The notes below the pieces were generated by a model. The model did not search any database, was not told where the DNA came from, and saw only the letters and a program-made list of their open reading frames with translations. DNA of 64,000 nucleotides from Cardinalis cardinalis (Eukaryota; Chordata; Aves; Passeriformes; Cardinalidae). The position numbers were made by a program, and so were the translations under genes. Positions 38,421-50,866 of this stretch are shown piece by piece (positions within the stretch are counted from its first letter, which is position 1; the number at the start of each line of letters is the position of its first letter). The stretch lies in NCBI GenBank assembly GCA_014549065.1, contig JACDOX010000007.1:9593648-9657647 (forward strand). The letters run 5' to 3'.

Positions 38421-41400
38421 GCTTATGTCTTTTGTCCTGCTTTCTTCTCTGGTCCCTTCCCCAGCGAGCAGCTCTGAGCAATGAATCATCTCAATTCATA
38501 GAAGTTCTACTGTTTGCTCCTTTTGAGAGGCACTTGCTGCTTCATCTTGTTCTAGATCTAGGTGTTTCCACCACCTATAAAAAGAAGGGCAATAGGTTTT
38601 GGGAACTCGCAGAAAGCCTGGATGCCTGTTAGCTCTCACTCCCACACCTCGAAGAGGGGCTGTGTCAGCCCAGGCTGCCGCACTTGAAGGAGGTGCTCTC
38701 CCTGCCAGCTTGGATGGAGTGTGCTGACAGCCCAGTGTGAAGAGGGACCCTGACCTGCAGCTGGGTTTGACACACTTCTGAAATTCCCTAAAACTTCTCT
38801 GGATGACTTTGTGCAGTTATTGTCCCCATGAATCCCAGTCCTACTGCTTGACCAACAGTGACAGACAGACTGTTCCCACTGCATGATTACACAGATACAC
38901 GAGCAGAAAGTAAAGAACAAGAACCCACCTTTTCCTGTAGGAAACCAGGCCCATTATCAGTACCAGCCCTGCTATTAGAGGCATCACCAAGCCTACATAG
39001 GAAAAACAACCAACACTGGGGAGAAAAAGATGTATTTCTCTAAATGCCACCCTCCTGTCCTCTCCCATTCCAGCCCACCAGCTTTGAAGAGGGCAAGATA
39101 CAGCTCTTTGTGAATTCACTGGGCACACTTTCAGCCATCTCAATGAATGAATGGGATGGCAGAAATAAAAGAATTGTAACATTTTGTTCTATACACTAAA
39201 CCTCAAAGGTCTTGATCTCAAAATGTCACTGGTCAGAGATGTCCAAATAAATATGCTTCAGAAGAATTTTAACCTTTAATAAAAAGGTACAAGTACTTTC
39301 TAAGGATATATGTCTTCAGCACTAATATAATATATATAAACAAAAACAAACCCAGCACCACAGATGGTCTTTAATGACACTTAATTTACATTACAAAAGC
39401 AGAATTAGATGTTCACAGACCTGGCAAAGGATTGAAAAAGACTGCTTTACCTTCAAACTGCTACTAAAAAAAGCCTCAATTTCCATAGATGTGTCCCAAT
39501 GCACTACCTTTGCAGTAATGAGTAATAGAAGATCTAATCAGAGACAGGTGCCTACTGAAACACAAATCCACATCCAGGGGCTCCTTCAGACAGCAAAATT
39601 CACCTCAGTAGTTTCTCTTTTTGCAGAGAGCAAGCCAACTTTAAGTCACTCTTGAACTTTTAAACTAGGGTTTAAACGAGACTTGGGAGAGGTATTGTTG
39701 TTATGTTGACCACTTGCCTGAATGCTTAACTTAGGTATGAAGTAGATCATAGAGCACACGTGTCAACAAGCCTTGTGATCAGTGGTGTCAAAGGCTGACA
39801 ATACATCTAATAATAACCAGCACAGGCACCTCCATATTCAGCACTCATTGCTAGGGGTCAATTATCAACCATCTATTCAAGGGCCTTTTGAAGTCCTTCT
39901 TGTGTTACTTGAAAATGAAATTACACCAGGTCAGGTCGGTTGAAATGGCTGGATTTCTTGTTGGGTGAAGTCCACATCTCCTTTCTTCTTTTTTGGCTGT
40001 ATGTCCATGCTAGTTGCAAACTTCTAGTAAAGCTGCAGTATTGTATTTAATTAATTAATTATTGATTAAAAATAAGCTTTTAAATCCAAGCAAGCATTCA
40101 GGGAGCTCAGAACTCCTTGGGATCAGTCAGTTTTATTTAGCTTTGGCACCAGTGATTCTACCCAGAATTTCTCTAAGCCCAAACTTTTAAGTGCAACTGC
40201 TCCTTGAGTGCCCTGTTACAGCCCCTGTTTTCAGACTACTGAGGTCTGCCATAAACCTCAGTGAGATGGGAAATTCAGAACCCTAACATCTGAGCTCCAG
40301 AACAGGGAGCACCGAATGAGCTGCCTCAGAAGTGCTTTCACCCAGCTGTCATCCAGCTCTCTTCTAATCTTTTCAGTTTCAGCATCCTCCTTCTGCTATA
40401 AACTCCACATTATTCCTCTGATTTTCTCGTCTTACCCATTTAGATTACAAAACTGGCTTTTCTTTTCAGCTACCTATAAGCTGATCTGACACCACTGTCA
40501 GAAATTCACATTCCACATAGAAAATCATCACAATTATAAGCTTTAATATTTCTTTGATGAAGAAAACAATCCCGAGAGATGAACTGCTTTGTTAGGACAT
40601 GTACTTGGAAATATCTTTCTGTAAGTAATCCTTCCATCAGGAGTGAAGAAGGATTTCAATTAACTAAAGAAACGATGCAGCTGAGTGGTGATATTCTATC
40701 AATGAACACAGAGGCATGTGCCCAATCCATACATGTTGAAGAAAACATGATATCAGAAAAGGGTAGGATGGCCGACTGAAGGAAATCTGGTGCAATTTTA
40801 CTCTGTCACTGATCTTGGTGATCTAAGGTGACCACTGCTCAATATTCCCTCCTGTAGACATGGCTAACAGACTTTTCTGTTCAAGGGATGGAGAAATCTC
40901 TTGGAGACACATACTAAGAGGTAAGTTAGGATAGAGATGTTACAACAAAGGTCCAGAAAGAGAAATGCTCAGAAATCTCAAAGCCTCTCCATGACATCAA
41001 ATGATGTCTTGCTCTGCCTCCTGGTCAAGGCCATTTTGCTGTGACTAGCAGAGAAGCAGTTATATCAACACCTTTGAAATGAAGTAATAAATTTTGGGTT
41101 GATCATCTCTTTTCCATTCCTTCCAGATAGGAAGGATCAAAAATATCAATGATAAAATTTGGAAGTATTTTATGTCCTCTTCCACTGTCCCCCAAGAAAG
41201 TTTAAGACTGAGTCTTAGATGGGTGGATGATGGTTCAGTTAAGAATACATTTGTATTGAAAAACAAAGCACAACCTACATTTACAGTAAGAAAAGTTACT
41301 CCACAAAGCTGTGAGAAAGTGAAACAGCAAGACCTCATTGGGGAGCTCATTTAGAGAAAGCACAGCAGGATGTGTAGCCACAGTAAAATAATATTCAAAA

Positions 41401-42014
41401 AATCTGACCTAGATAACAGTATTTCTTAGTGACTAGAATTCATTAAAAGTAACAGATTAAAAATGCACTGCACAGAGTTCTTTGAAGCCTGAGTGTCATA
41501 CTCAGATTAAATAACTGAACTTATGTAAAAATGAAAGCAACTTTTATTTTTTCCCTTAACAGAAAAATAACAACAAAGAAAGCTGTGAGTTCTGCTATTA
41601 AGAAGAAGTTAATAGTAAGTCAGAATATGAAAAAGAGCTCTGACTTTGTAGGGTTTTATATAAGTGAACACTGTCTTTGGCTATGAGTGAAGGTGACAAG
41701 CTCACAGACCTAAGTGCTGTGGGATACCAAATACAAAAGCAGAACTCAGCATAAGTCTCAAAGTTTCCATACAATAAACCTAAAGTATTTCCACATCATT
41801 TTAGTGAAAAAATGTGATTATTAACTTATGCTGTCTCAGGGTAGCAGTGTATCAGAATGTGCTAGGAAACGTCCTTTGCTACTTCCCTGCTTCTCCCTGA
41901 GTGCTACAGTAAAAATCCTTAGAAAAGGAATCTTGGGTGTGTCCCCTCACAGGGAAGAAAGTAAAATCAAGCCCTTTACTCCTTGAGAAAGTTTCTAAGT
42001 TGAGCTGAACAAAG
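38421..42014. other. Non-coding sequence, nothing recognised
   Basis: Unique DNA with a small TTAA-repeat patch near 40048-40062. Minus-strand frames near 38636-39182 are unrecognised and overlap each other. No mobile element could be identified. Confidence 0.5.
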
Positions 42015-42115
42015 CCCTAGGCTACTGCTCCATTTCAGGAAGGTACTTAAATGCTTCTGGACTCAAAGTTAAGCATGTGCTTAAGCATTACACTAATGCC
42101 AAAATGCCTTTCCAC
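42015..42115. repeat. Old dispersed repeat, copy 2 (aagcatgtgcttaag type)
   Basis: Contains aaagttaagcatgtgcttaa (about 42065-42084), close to the remembered core of the same short dispersed repeat as at 7418-7512, preceded by a ggtacttaaatgctt block. It is the best-preserved core of the three copies. Ends are approximate and the family name is uncertain. Confidence 0.45.
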
Positions 42116-44245
42116 ATCAAGCCTGTATTAACCTTGCAAGTAGAGATAGTTTATTTTAAATGCTTTACTTTTGTATAAGCATGAATAAGGATGAGATTAA
42201 TGGACCAACAGATTATTTTTTTCTGTAAAAATAACATGATGCATCACAAAATACCTCGTAGTGTAAATTCAAAACTTTAGATCCCTGCAGAAGGTCCTCT
42301 GGAAATCTGAAAGATACTCTCCCAAACCAACAAAAACAATAATCAGATCTCTACTTCACAATTTGCTAAAAAAAGGGGAAGAATTACAGAACAAAAACAC
42401 ATCTTCATGCTTACCACATTTGACAAGTTTGACAGCTTCTTAAAAATTACTTCAGAAGCACCTTTGAATTGTGCAACTCCTTCACAGCTATTACTGCATG
42501 GTTAGTCATTTGTCATATGAGAGCATATACTTTTGCCTTGAATCAGTTACAGGAGCAAAACTAAGATATTATCTCTTAGAAAACACTAAAACAATGTAGG
42601 TAAATGAGTGTGCTCCATATTTGTTGTTATTTACTACTTGTATTTAGTATTAGCTTTCTAACTAACCATCAAGGTTTTCTTAACAAACTCATGAAATGAG
42701 CTCAATAAGAAGATTACTACAGTTACCAGCTAACAGAGGGCTCCTTCATTCCCTGAAGATACCAAAGCACTGGTCGACCATGCTGCAGGAAAGGAACGGT
42801 TCACTGCAGCTTCTCCATTTGGGACTTTAAGCTCTCTGCAAAGCAATTCCAACTGGATTTAACAGTGGTGACTGAAGAGGTCTCTGGTCCTCCCATCCTA
42901 TTCCCATACCACTCCACTGCCACAGTTAAATCTGATGAGTTAGTGACTCCAAGTTCCCTGCTGCCTCAGCTCACAGCTGCTTCAATACCAAATAAAACCT
43001 GAAGGTGAATCACACTGCCCTCAAGCTGGGAGCTGCAGTGGCTAGGGAGCGGGCACACTACTTTTTGCTATTTTTACCTCAAGGATAAGAAATTCCTACA
43101 GAGGCAGGGCAAAGTAGATGGCAGTAACTTCTTAAGCTGCCTCAGCCTGAATCAATGGAGCTTTTCAATCACAGTCCACAGAGCAAAACCCAGCCTAGTT
43201 CCCCATCTGCTCCATGTAAGTCACCTACAATAAGATTTGGTAAAGTATATTGGGATTTGCTTTCTTTTGTTGGCCAAATCACTGACAAATCTCTTGAATT
43301 AAACTTTTTATAACTCAATTTCACCAAGCAGACGAAACTTCTTGGACAGAGAGTTCTGCTCAGTAAAGCAGCAAAGTGGACGGCTTTGGATCTTGGGCAA
43401 ATTTGCCAAACTATCAGTATGAAATCTGACTGAAAGAACTTTGTGTGTATTTTGCAACTGTAGTCTTGCATTTTAGAGCTATTATTTTGAGGCCTCACAA
43501 ACTGTCATCTTGCAGAGCCAGTAATCTAGAGAAAAACTCAGTATTTTGGAATGAGTGCTCTTCCACCTGGCATTTATGCAGATTGTTTCAAAAGTGGCAA
43601 CTGGCACCTATTCAAGTGTCTCTAGTGACACCTATTCCCTGGCAGTCATCTGCAAAATCTCCCTAGCATTTCCGTTCTTACCATCCAGAACCATACCTTA
43701 TTTCTCTGAGTTCAGACTTTAAGCCTACATGTAAGGTAAAATTGCTACAAGGTCCTCCTGTTGCTTTGAAAATCTCTGGCAGCAGCCTTTCGCTGGATGC
43801 TGATTTTCTGTGTTTGGTATCTGGCATTTCTGCATAGTTTCCATCATCTGGAAGTTCAAAACTTGGTTAACAGGCTGGATGGCTAACGCATGCTATGCTG
43901 CTTTCCTAATGTCAGAGTGCATGCTGCCTTCATCCCCCTGCCCAAGAGCAGAAAGGCAATGTTGCTCCCAGTTTTTACCTGATTTCTTTCTACTCCAGAA
44001 GCTTTGAAAAAAAACTGTGCCAAACCATTTTCCTGTTTTACTGCTCATTTAGAATCGTGATGCTTTTTTCCTAGATGGATGTTTCTTCTGGAGGCAACTG
44101 ATGGATGTTTCTCCGCTGTACGGTACAGAAAAAATCATTCCTCCCTTCCTGATGTTCCAAATAACTGATTTGGGCTCGACATTAACCTCTGTAGCTAAAA
44201 CTGTCTAAACTATTTAATGCTTAATAAGGAAGTTTCTTCTTTCAT
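42116..44245. other. Non-coding sequence, nothing recognised
   Basis: Unique sequence. A 109-codon minus-strand frame (43498 to 43169) is unrecognised. No microsatellite or repeat family. Confidence 0.5.
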
Positions 44246-44273
44246 GCATGAATGTGAGGGCATGAATGTGAGG
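44246..44273. repeat. 14-bp tandem duplication
   Basis: gcatgaatgtgagg occurs twice head to tail (44246-44259 and 44260-44273) with no mismatch. Confidence 0.95.
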
Positions 44274-44974
44274 TTTCCACTTTTAGACTCTCGAGCTCCA
44301 GAAAAGAGCACAGCTTGCTGTTCCTTTATAATTATTTACTTCATTTCACTTGAGGCACTTCTGTGAGGAACGCTTCAGTATGACTTAGGATCTTCAAAGC
44401 TAATTTACAGGTGAAACTGACAAGAATACTAAAAGATGGACAACTACAATATGCCATGACACTCCAAGTAAATGGAATTTTATTAGGTAAGGATAGTGCC
44501 ACTTCAGCTCTGGAACAGGAGCTTTTTCTTTCGGAAAATGTATCTGATCTCTAATACACGAAGGGAAAATCAGGAGCAACGTGAGGATATTGGATGGAAT
44601 GGATTTACATCAGTGACAGAGGAGAAGATGACTGGTTTTATAGACTGTACTTAAAAAATTGAAGCAGCCTCTAGGTCTCCTCTCCCCAACCCCAAGCCCG
44701 CCCTGTCCCCCAGGATGTAATTCAGGGGGAAAACAAACAAACCAAAACTACGACTCTCACCCACATAATTTTTTGTTCCCAAAGATTTTGTTCTGGTCAT
44801 AAAATATAGTTTATTTTCACACTAAGGTCAGCAAACAGATAGCCAAACGTCATCTGCATTTCCTTGAATTCTCCTTTGTTTTTTCCATTGGGAAATACAG
44901 GAAAGACTGTCCTTACAAAGACTTCCCAAAATCTGTACTTAGGCTGTGACTAGGTGTTTCTTTGGATCATACAA
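44274..44974. other. Non-coding sequence, nothing recognised
   Basis: Unique sequence with a C-rich patch at about 44678-44712. No element recognised. Confidence 0.5.
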
Positions 44975-45125
44975 GCCCCAAATTCAGTAAAGCAGTTAGA
45001 TTTATATTTTAGGTTTTATTGCTGAGCTAAAAACTCACCTATATGTATGAGTCTCATTGAAATCAGACGGATTTAAACACATACTTACTTTTACACAAGA
45101 GAGACAGACTTAAGCATTATGTTCA
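44975..45125. repeat. Old dispersed repeat, copy 3 (diverged)
   Basis: It shows aattcagtaaagcagtta near 44980, gagtctcattgaaatcag near 45050, and cacatacttacttttacaca followed by cttaagcat near 45110. The order matches the remembered dispersed repeat (aattcagcaaagcactta, gtcccattgaagtcaatggg, cacatgcttaa). It is more diverged than the 42 kb copy and its limits are approximate. Confidence 0.4.
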
Positions 45126-45915
45126 ACAGCTCTTAGGAGATGGGACTTAAGCAAGTCAAGGCAAGTAACATATTAATCACTAAGTACTGCTCTCTGCTTC
45201 TGTGACAGCACAATAATTAAGATGCGGCTGCAGAAGTGGCAAATCATACGCTGTACCCCACAAAAAATGTAAGTTAATGTAATTGAGGTCCTTCAGACAT
45301 ATTGTTGGTTGCACCATGCTCCTGACCCTGTTTTTTGGGATTATTTTGTCTGATTTACTTCACCAGGAATAGATGAGTCCCAATTTCCACATGAAGAATT
45401 GCTCCCGTAACTGGGAGAGAACAGATTTTCAAGTTCAGATAAGGTAAAATTAATGTGCCAAAATGCAGGTAACTCACCTGAGGATGAGCCCCCTCAGACT
45501 ACTGTCATAAATCATCATTTCTTCAGTCCCTACTCCAGACACTGGAAGAGGCTATTGTTTAAGCCATTGTCTGAAACACAATTTCGGTGACTGTAAAATC
45601 TTGTCTGATCCACAAGTATAAATCCAAATTAGCCACAGTGACTGACAGTTGTATTGTTCTCAAAATCCTTTATATTGAAAAAGTTTATGAATGCAGAATT
45701 TACCATCAGAAATAATATCTTTAAAAAAATTAAAATCTCATTGCAGATGGAGTCAAGTAAATGACTTTTAAATGATTTTAGAAAAGCTCTTTTGCATTTA
45801 CTAAAGCAATGAGTTTTAATATCCATGGCTCAGGCTTGAAAGCCCAGAAATAGGTCTTTAGCAAGGTAGAGTAGCAAGTGGATATAAAGTAATAAACACA
45901 TTTATAACCTAATTT
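45126..45915. other. Non-coding AT-rich sequence
   Basis: AT-rich unique DNA leading into the A tract. I looked for a retroposed gene body upstream of the A tract and recognised none. Confidence 0.5.
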
Positions 45916-45937
45916 AAAAAAAAAAAAAAAATAAAAG

Positions 45938-45979
<42 letters not shown>

Positions 45980-45999
45980 AAAAAAAAAAAAAAAAAAAA
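45916..45999. repeat. Long A tract (about 84 bases, interrupted)
   Basis: Nearly pure A with a few T or G interruptions (ataaaag near 45931 and a taa near 45978). It could be an expanded homopolymer or an old poly-A tail. No polyadenylated body is recognisable. Confidence 0.95.
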
Positions 46000-46033
46000 C
46001 AATATTAAAATGGAATCAATATTAAAATTGAAT
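46000..46033. repeat. 17-bp tandem duplication next to the A tract
   Basis: caatattaaaatggaat (46000-46016) and caatattaaaattgaat (46017-46033) differ at one base. Confidence 0.9.
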
Positions 46034-48059
46034 TTAATTGAATGTGCATCAAATTAATGGAGCTTCCAATTATACAAATCTTAGTATTTCTTAAAAAAAA
46101 AGTAGCAAGAAGGAATTACCATTTCCTTTTAATCTTATGATTTAAATTAAAATTATACTGAAATATACCTTAATCAAAACACAAAAAAGCACCAGTTTAA
46201 CTGGTAAAATATAAAATATTTTATTTTATAAAAATACTGGTCTCTGTTTTGCTTGTGGTAGTGCTCCTCAGACTTATTATTGCAATTCTCTTGCAGTTTG
46301 GTTAAATGTCAATGCTCCAATTACTTTAATAGTCAAACTGTGTGCTATTTTCACCACAGAGTCATTCAGGCTTGTCATGTTTGACAAATCCAGTAATTGA
46401 GATGAACTCTTGGAGAATACTGACATGTAACCAGTCATTTCCTACAGCAGAACATTGACCTCTGCAGCACAAATCACAGAGGATTTATTCAGCAGCTTGA
46501 AAAAACAAACAGGCTTGTTAAGTTTAAGATCATAATTTCATACATCTCCATTCATTTCCTTGTTTATTCACTCTCTGTTCCACTGGGGTGGGAATTAAAA
46601 CATTAGGGGCACTTTCAATAAGCACAAAAAAAGGACTACATCAAATATTCTGAAAAACTATTGTGAATTAAAAATGGCCCAGTAGATTATTAGAGGCTGA
46701 GTGTGCTGTCAAACAGTCTCAAATCCCCCCTCAGTGCTCCCTGCCCCCAAGCAGCTGCACCCCACCCCGGCTTCAGCTCATTAACAGAAGAAATTATTAT
46801 ACTGATTACATAAAGTATTTATCAACAGTGATCATCTCAGTCGTTCCAGTACATTAACCCTTGCTGGGGCCTTTTTATTTTTGCTGTACCTCCTCGATGG
46901 GGTTCTGCAGCTGGTGTGTAACCTCAGGACTCTCCTGATTCCCCTTGGATTCACTGAGCCAAGCACAAGGAGTGCAAAACCTACCAAGTGTGTACTTGCT
47001 GGGCTGGCAGGTCCTTGGGTGATGCCTCTGAGACAACCATCAGTGTTTGACAGGTCTGAACAGCTACAAGCCCATCACGTTTGTATTGAAAAACAAGTAT
47101 TTTGCACTGACAGCTTGTTGCAAAGGTAAAATGCAACAAAGGTCTGCGATGAGGATGCAACCCAGTTCAAATGCAATTCTGAAGCTTCCCTGTGATCTTC
47201 ATTAACTGGAGACCTGATGCTACTTTTGTTATGAAAGACACTACAGACCTCAGTACCGGAATTCAGCCCTTCTTTGGATGAAGCACTACCATTTCACATC
47301 ATGAAGTTAACTCCCCCTCAAAGCAATAAAACCCCCAAAAGAATGAATTGTTATCAAAAGCAAACTATGGATAGAAATATAAGAAGACATAATTGACACA
47401 GACAATACCAGCTTTCAAGAAATGACCTTTGCAGTTGCTAAAATTGAGCGTCCCTTTGAATGCTTCTGACTGCCTTCATCAGAGACAGTGGCTGGTCTAG
47501 GACACAAATTACCAAACCAGGCTTGTAAGAAACCTTGCCTCATGTCCCCTCTCCCAAAGACTTTTTGCTTGATCTTTGTCAAGTGAATTCATTTATCTAT
47601 TTTACAAGCTGATAGATTGCTCTTCCCTGGAGTCTTGGAAAGAAATGTATTAACTATCACAGGTCACTTAGCTTCTGCCGGGGATAAAGACCTCTTACAT
47701 ACTAAAGACAGCACATCCAAATAATTCTTTTAATACATTCTAATTCACAAGCAAGTGTATGGCAACCACCAAGATGAAAGGACATCAGAAAACATCTCAG
47801 AAGGCAGTACTAAGAGCAAAATAAAACCTTAGTAGGAAAAGAAAAACTAGAAATTACTTGTGCAAAATTCTATTTTCAGGAAAAAGAAAGTGTTCAAAAT
47901 CCCAATAAAAGAGGAAAGTGAACAACTAAGCAGTTCTACTCTGACTAAATTACTATACATTTATTTCCATACTGATTATTTCCAGTATAATTTTTTCCAT
48001 TAGGTGTGCAGTGCCTACCTGAGAGATAGAAACTAGGAACCTACTACAAGGCTACTTGG
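46034..48059. other. Non-coding sequence, nothing recognised
   Basis: AT-rich to about 46.7 kb, then ordinary composition. A plus frame at 46881-47129 is unrecognised. No element supported. Confidence 0.5.
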
Positions 48060-49040
48060 AGTACCTGGTGGTGTACGAAGCCTTGGAGCTGGGAAGCAAC
48101 AACAACTCTCCCCCCAGTGCTGAGGTGATGTAACCCACATCAAAGGAAGGCAGTTAACTGTCCCTTCAGCTGGGCACTGCAGATTCCAGCCTTTTCCACG
48201 GGAATGCACAAGATCTTCACGGAAGATGGTGGTTAGTTACTCACACATCACGCGCCCAAACAGAAATCAGCCCGTGGTACAGGACACAGCTGACTGAAGC
48301 AGTTCAGTGCATTTGCCTTGAGGAGTCTGACTCAGAGAGCAATAGGAGATCGGCTCTCAGTACCAGTCCTTTCCAGCCTCGCAATCCTTGCCACCTCCGC
48401 TGGTCACGCACACTGTGTCCATCTTTACCCAGGACTGCATTTGCCAAGATCATGAATGAACTTTGTCTCTTTGCGTGACACAATTCCAGTTGAGCCTTGT
48501 AACAAGGAACAATCAGCACCAAGAAGGTCACAGGGAGGACCAGGTGCTCTTCCAAGGTACTGCAAGCCGGATAGCAGCCTTCCCTAAAGGCACCACAGTC
48601 TCTTGCACCATCTGCGTGCGACTGCAGCTGCCAGAGGGGTTCCCCTAAGAGTCAAAGCACCACAGAGTCCTGATCCACAGAGCACCTGCGGGCATCACCA
48701 CAGTGTGGAGAGGAAACTCCTTGAGTTTAGCTACGAGCACTTAAGGATAATGTGCATTAGGAGGCAGGAGGCTTGCTACCTCCCCAAGGCAGTGCCACAA
48801 AGCCTGAAGAACAGCACATGTGCAACACAGTGGCCAGTGCCCTGCTCTCCATTCCACCACACAAAAGCTCTCCACCCACCTTACCAACTGAGGGAAAACA
48901 GGTCGTGTCCAATCTGCCAATGTGTACTGGGCATTTACATACTTCTAGATTTATTTACTTCCTTCTTCCCCATCTACCTGCTGGTACATGACATACTACA
49001 TCACTACTTCAGACAACCTCATACCCCATGCTCCTGAGCT
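48060..49040. promoter_or_regulatory. GC/CpG-enriched kilobase, possible regulatory or transcribed element
   Basis: About 16 CpGs fall between 48075 and 48735, including acgcgcc (near 48249) and gcgtgcgac (near 48614). This is several times the local background, and GC is also raised. A 144-codon plus frame (48603-49037) is Cys/His/Pro-rich, with no recognisable domain. Its last third is hydrophobic (IYILLDLFTSFFPIYLLV). Overlapping frames on both strands suggest that composition explains it. A weak CpG-type promoter, an enhancer, a worn retroelement or a lncRNA exon are all possible. Confidence 0.25.
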
Positions 49041-49554
49041 GAGGAAGCTTTTCCTTCCAGATACACCAGCCTAGCTACTCATGCTCCATGGCTTCACCAC
49101 CTCTAGCAACAGTGGGGCTCTGGCAGATATCATTTGCCTTTCTGTCAATGTGGAGTAAAGCAACGTGCCAACTGAGCACACCAAACACTGGAAGTCTGCA
49201 TTAGGCTGCAGGCAGAGCTTGAGATGTTGGTTAATAGTATATGAATTTATAAACAGGCACCAGACAACTGCTTAGCCCAGCTTTGAGAAATGGGGGAAAA
49301 GGTATTCTCCTGTCACAAGATGCAGTAAATCCAAATCTCATTCCTCTTCCTTCTCCAGTAACTTTGAGCCAGGTCTGATGCATTCAGGTGACTGTCCCTC
49401 TTACTCTACCTTTTTGCCATAGCTACAGAGTAGCTAAGTTGTACAAAAAAAACCTTAGAATTGCAATTCCCAGACTTTTCATGAGGGCAACAAACTGTAG
49501 ACCACAACAGGGAGCAAATTTTTCCAACAAACTGGAACATGATGACCTTCAGGG
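49041..49554. other. Non-coding sequence, nothing recognised
   Basis: Unique sequence leading into the CR1 tail. The CR1 copy may begin somewhat earlier than marked, but the 5' part is too diverged to follow. Confidence 0.45.
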
Positions 49555-49645
49555 TATGATTAAGGAAAGATGATCCTTCTGACAGAGGGGCTGCACTAGA
49601 TGCCCTTTTGAGGTGCCCTGTAGCACTCTTTCCTATGATTCTGCT
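49555..49645 (+). mobile_element. CR1 LINE 3' tail
   Basis: Contains aaagatgatccttctgacag, then aggggctgcactagatg, then ttgaggtgccctgtagcac, ending in cctatgattctgc. This is the 3' untranslated tail of CR1 in forward orientation, ending in a worn copy of the 8-bp attctgtg-like terminal repeat. It is clearly 5'-truncated, as most CR1 copies are. Confidence 0.75.
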
Positions 49646-50844
49646 TGCAAAGCCCCATTTATTGGACAGCATTTGTGGTAGAGCTTGCATTTCTAGGTAT
49701 TACACTCAGTATTACTGGCCTGTTAATTTGTTACTTTCATAAGGTTATCTATCTCATCAGGTCAGAAACACACAGTTCAGATTATTTTCTATGACTATTT
49801 AAATTTTTACTCACAGGTAAACAGGGGCAAAAAGCAACACTTATTAACTGGTGGCTAATAAATGAGATATGCTTTCCAACATTTCACGTACATTGCCATA
49901 CAAAGCAACCTACTGTACAGGAGATGGTTGCTAATGATTATATAAAAAACATGCTATGGAAATCTTCAGACTGACATGATTTTTTCTCCTGCATAAACAT
50001 CTGCTGCCTCATGAAGTTTATCTTTTCTTTTAATAATCAGTATTTCTCAAGGAACATTTTAAGACCTCAGAGATGGTAAAAGCCAGTTTTTGCTGACTGA
50101 TTCAAAATCAGTCATATCTCTTCTGACAGTCTGAAAACAGATTATAACATCCTGTTTGGGTTTTTTTGAGGCCACATCCTTCTCTGCAATCAAAGTGAGT
50201 CAGATGTTTGAACACCTAGTCTGAAAAAAAGACTTTGCTCTTCCAAAAAGAGGCAACAGTGAGGGAGGAATAAAAGGGCAGAAAGAAAGCATTATCTAGG
50301 ATTTAAAATTGGGAAGGCAAGTGACTCAGAGGAGCAAAAATGCATAGGAATAAATAAGAAGGATTGTAGTTTATGCCTTCCAAAGCTGCTACTTTGCAGG
50401 GTAGCTTGCATGACAGGCAGGCAGGTTTGTTTAATTTCAGAAGACTCCAGGATGGAAGGAGAAGAAAATATTACTTGCAATATATGTTTAGGGACATATT
50501 TTTAATGCTGTAACTCTTTGAGGACAAATACAGGACAGAGATCTTGCTGTTTGGTGGAAGAAAAAAGACTCTATTAGGAATATTTGCCCAAAGCTGTAAC
50601 AATTTAAGGAAGTATCAACAGCCTTACATCAATAATTAGATCAACAAGGGGCAATGAAAGGCAAGTTTATTTACAGACCAGAAAACAAATGCTTGTTGTG
50701 TGCTATTGACCATATTCAAATGTTTAACTACACTGTATTAAAGTGTAATTTCTTCTCATTTACAAAATTAACACTCCTTTTCTTAAAAAAATAAAGTGTA
50801 TTTTTCAGAATATTTTAGGTTAATTAACAGGGTTTTGGTTGTTG
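49646..50844. other. Non-coding AT-rich sequence
   Basis: Unique sequence. Includes a 9-bp hairpin at 50094-50114 (tgactgatt / aatcagtca around caa). No gene or other repeat recognised. Confidence 0.5.
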
Positions 50845-50866
50845 TTTTTTTTNTTTTTTTTTTTTT
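50845..50866. repeat. T tract with an undetermined base
   Basis: Run of T with n at 50853. Its length is uncertain. Confidence 0.95.

Noticed and set aside
45916..45999. Poly-A tail of a processed pseudogene
   Set aside because: No gene-like body, no AATAAA-positioned 3' end and no flanking target-site duplication could be identified.
45778..46002. Poly-Phe minus-strand frame
   Set aside because: Direct product of the A tract.
50094..50114. 9-bp hairpin as a possible small RNA
   Set aside because: Far too short for a microRNA precursor, and such stems are expected by chance in 64 kb.
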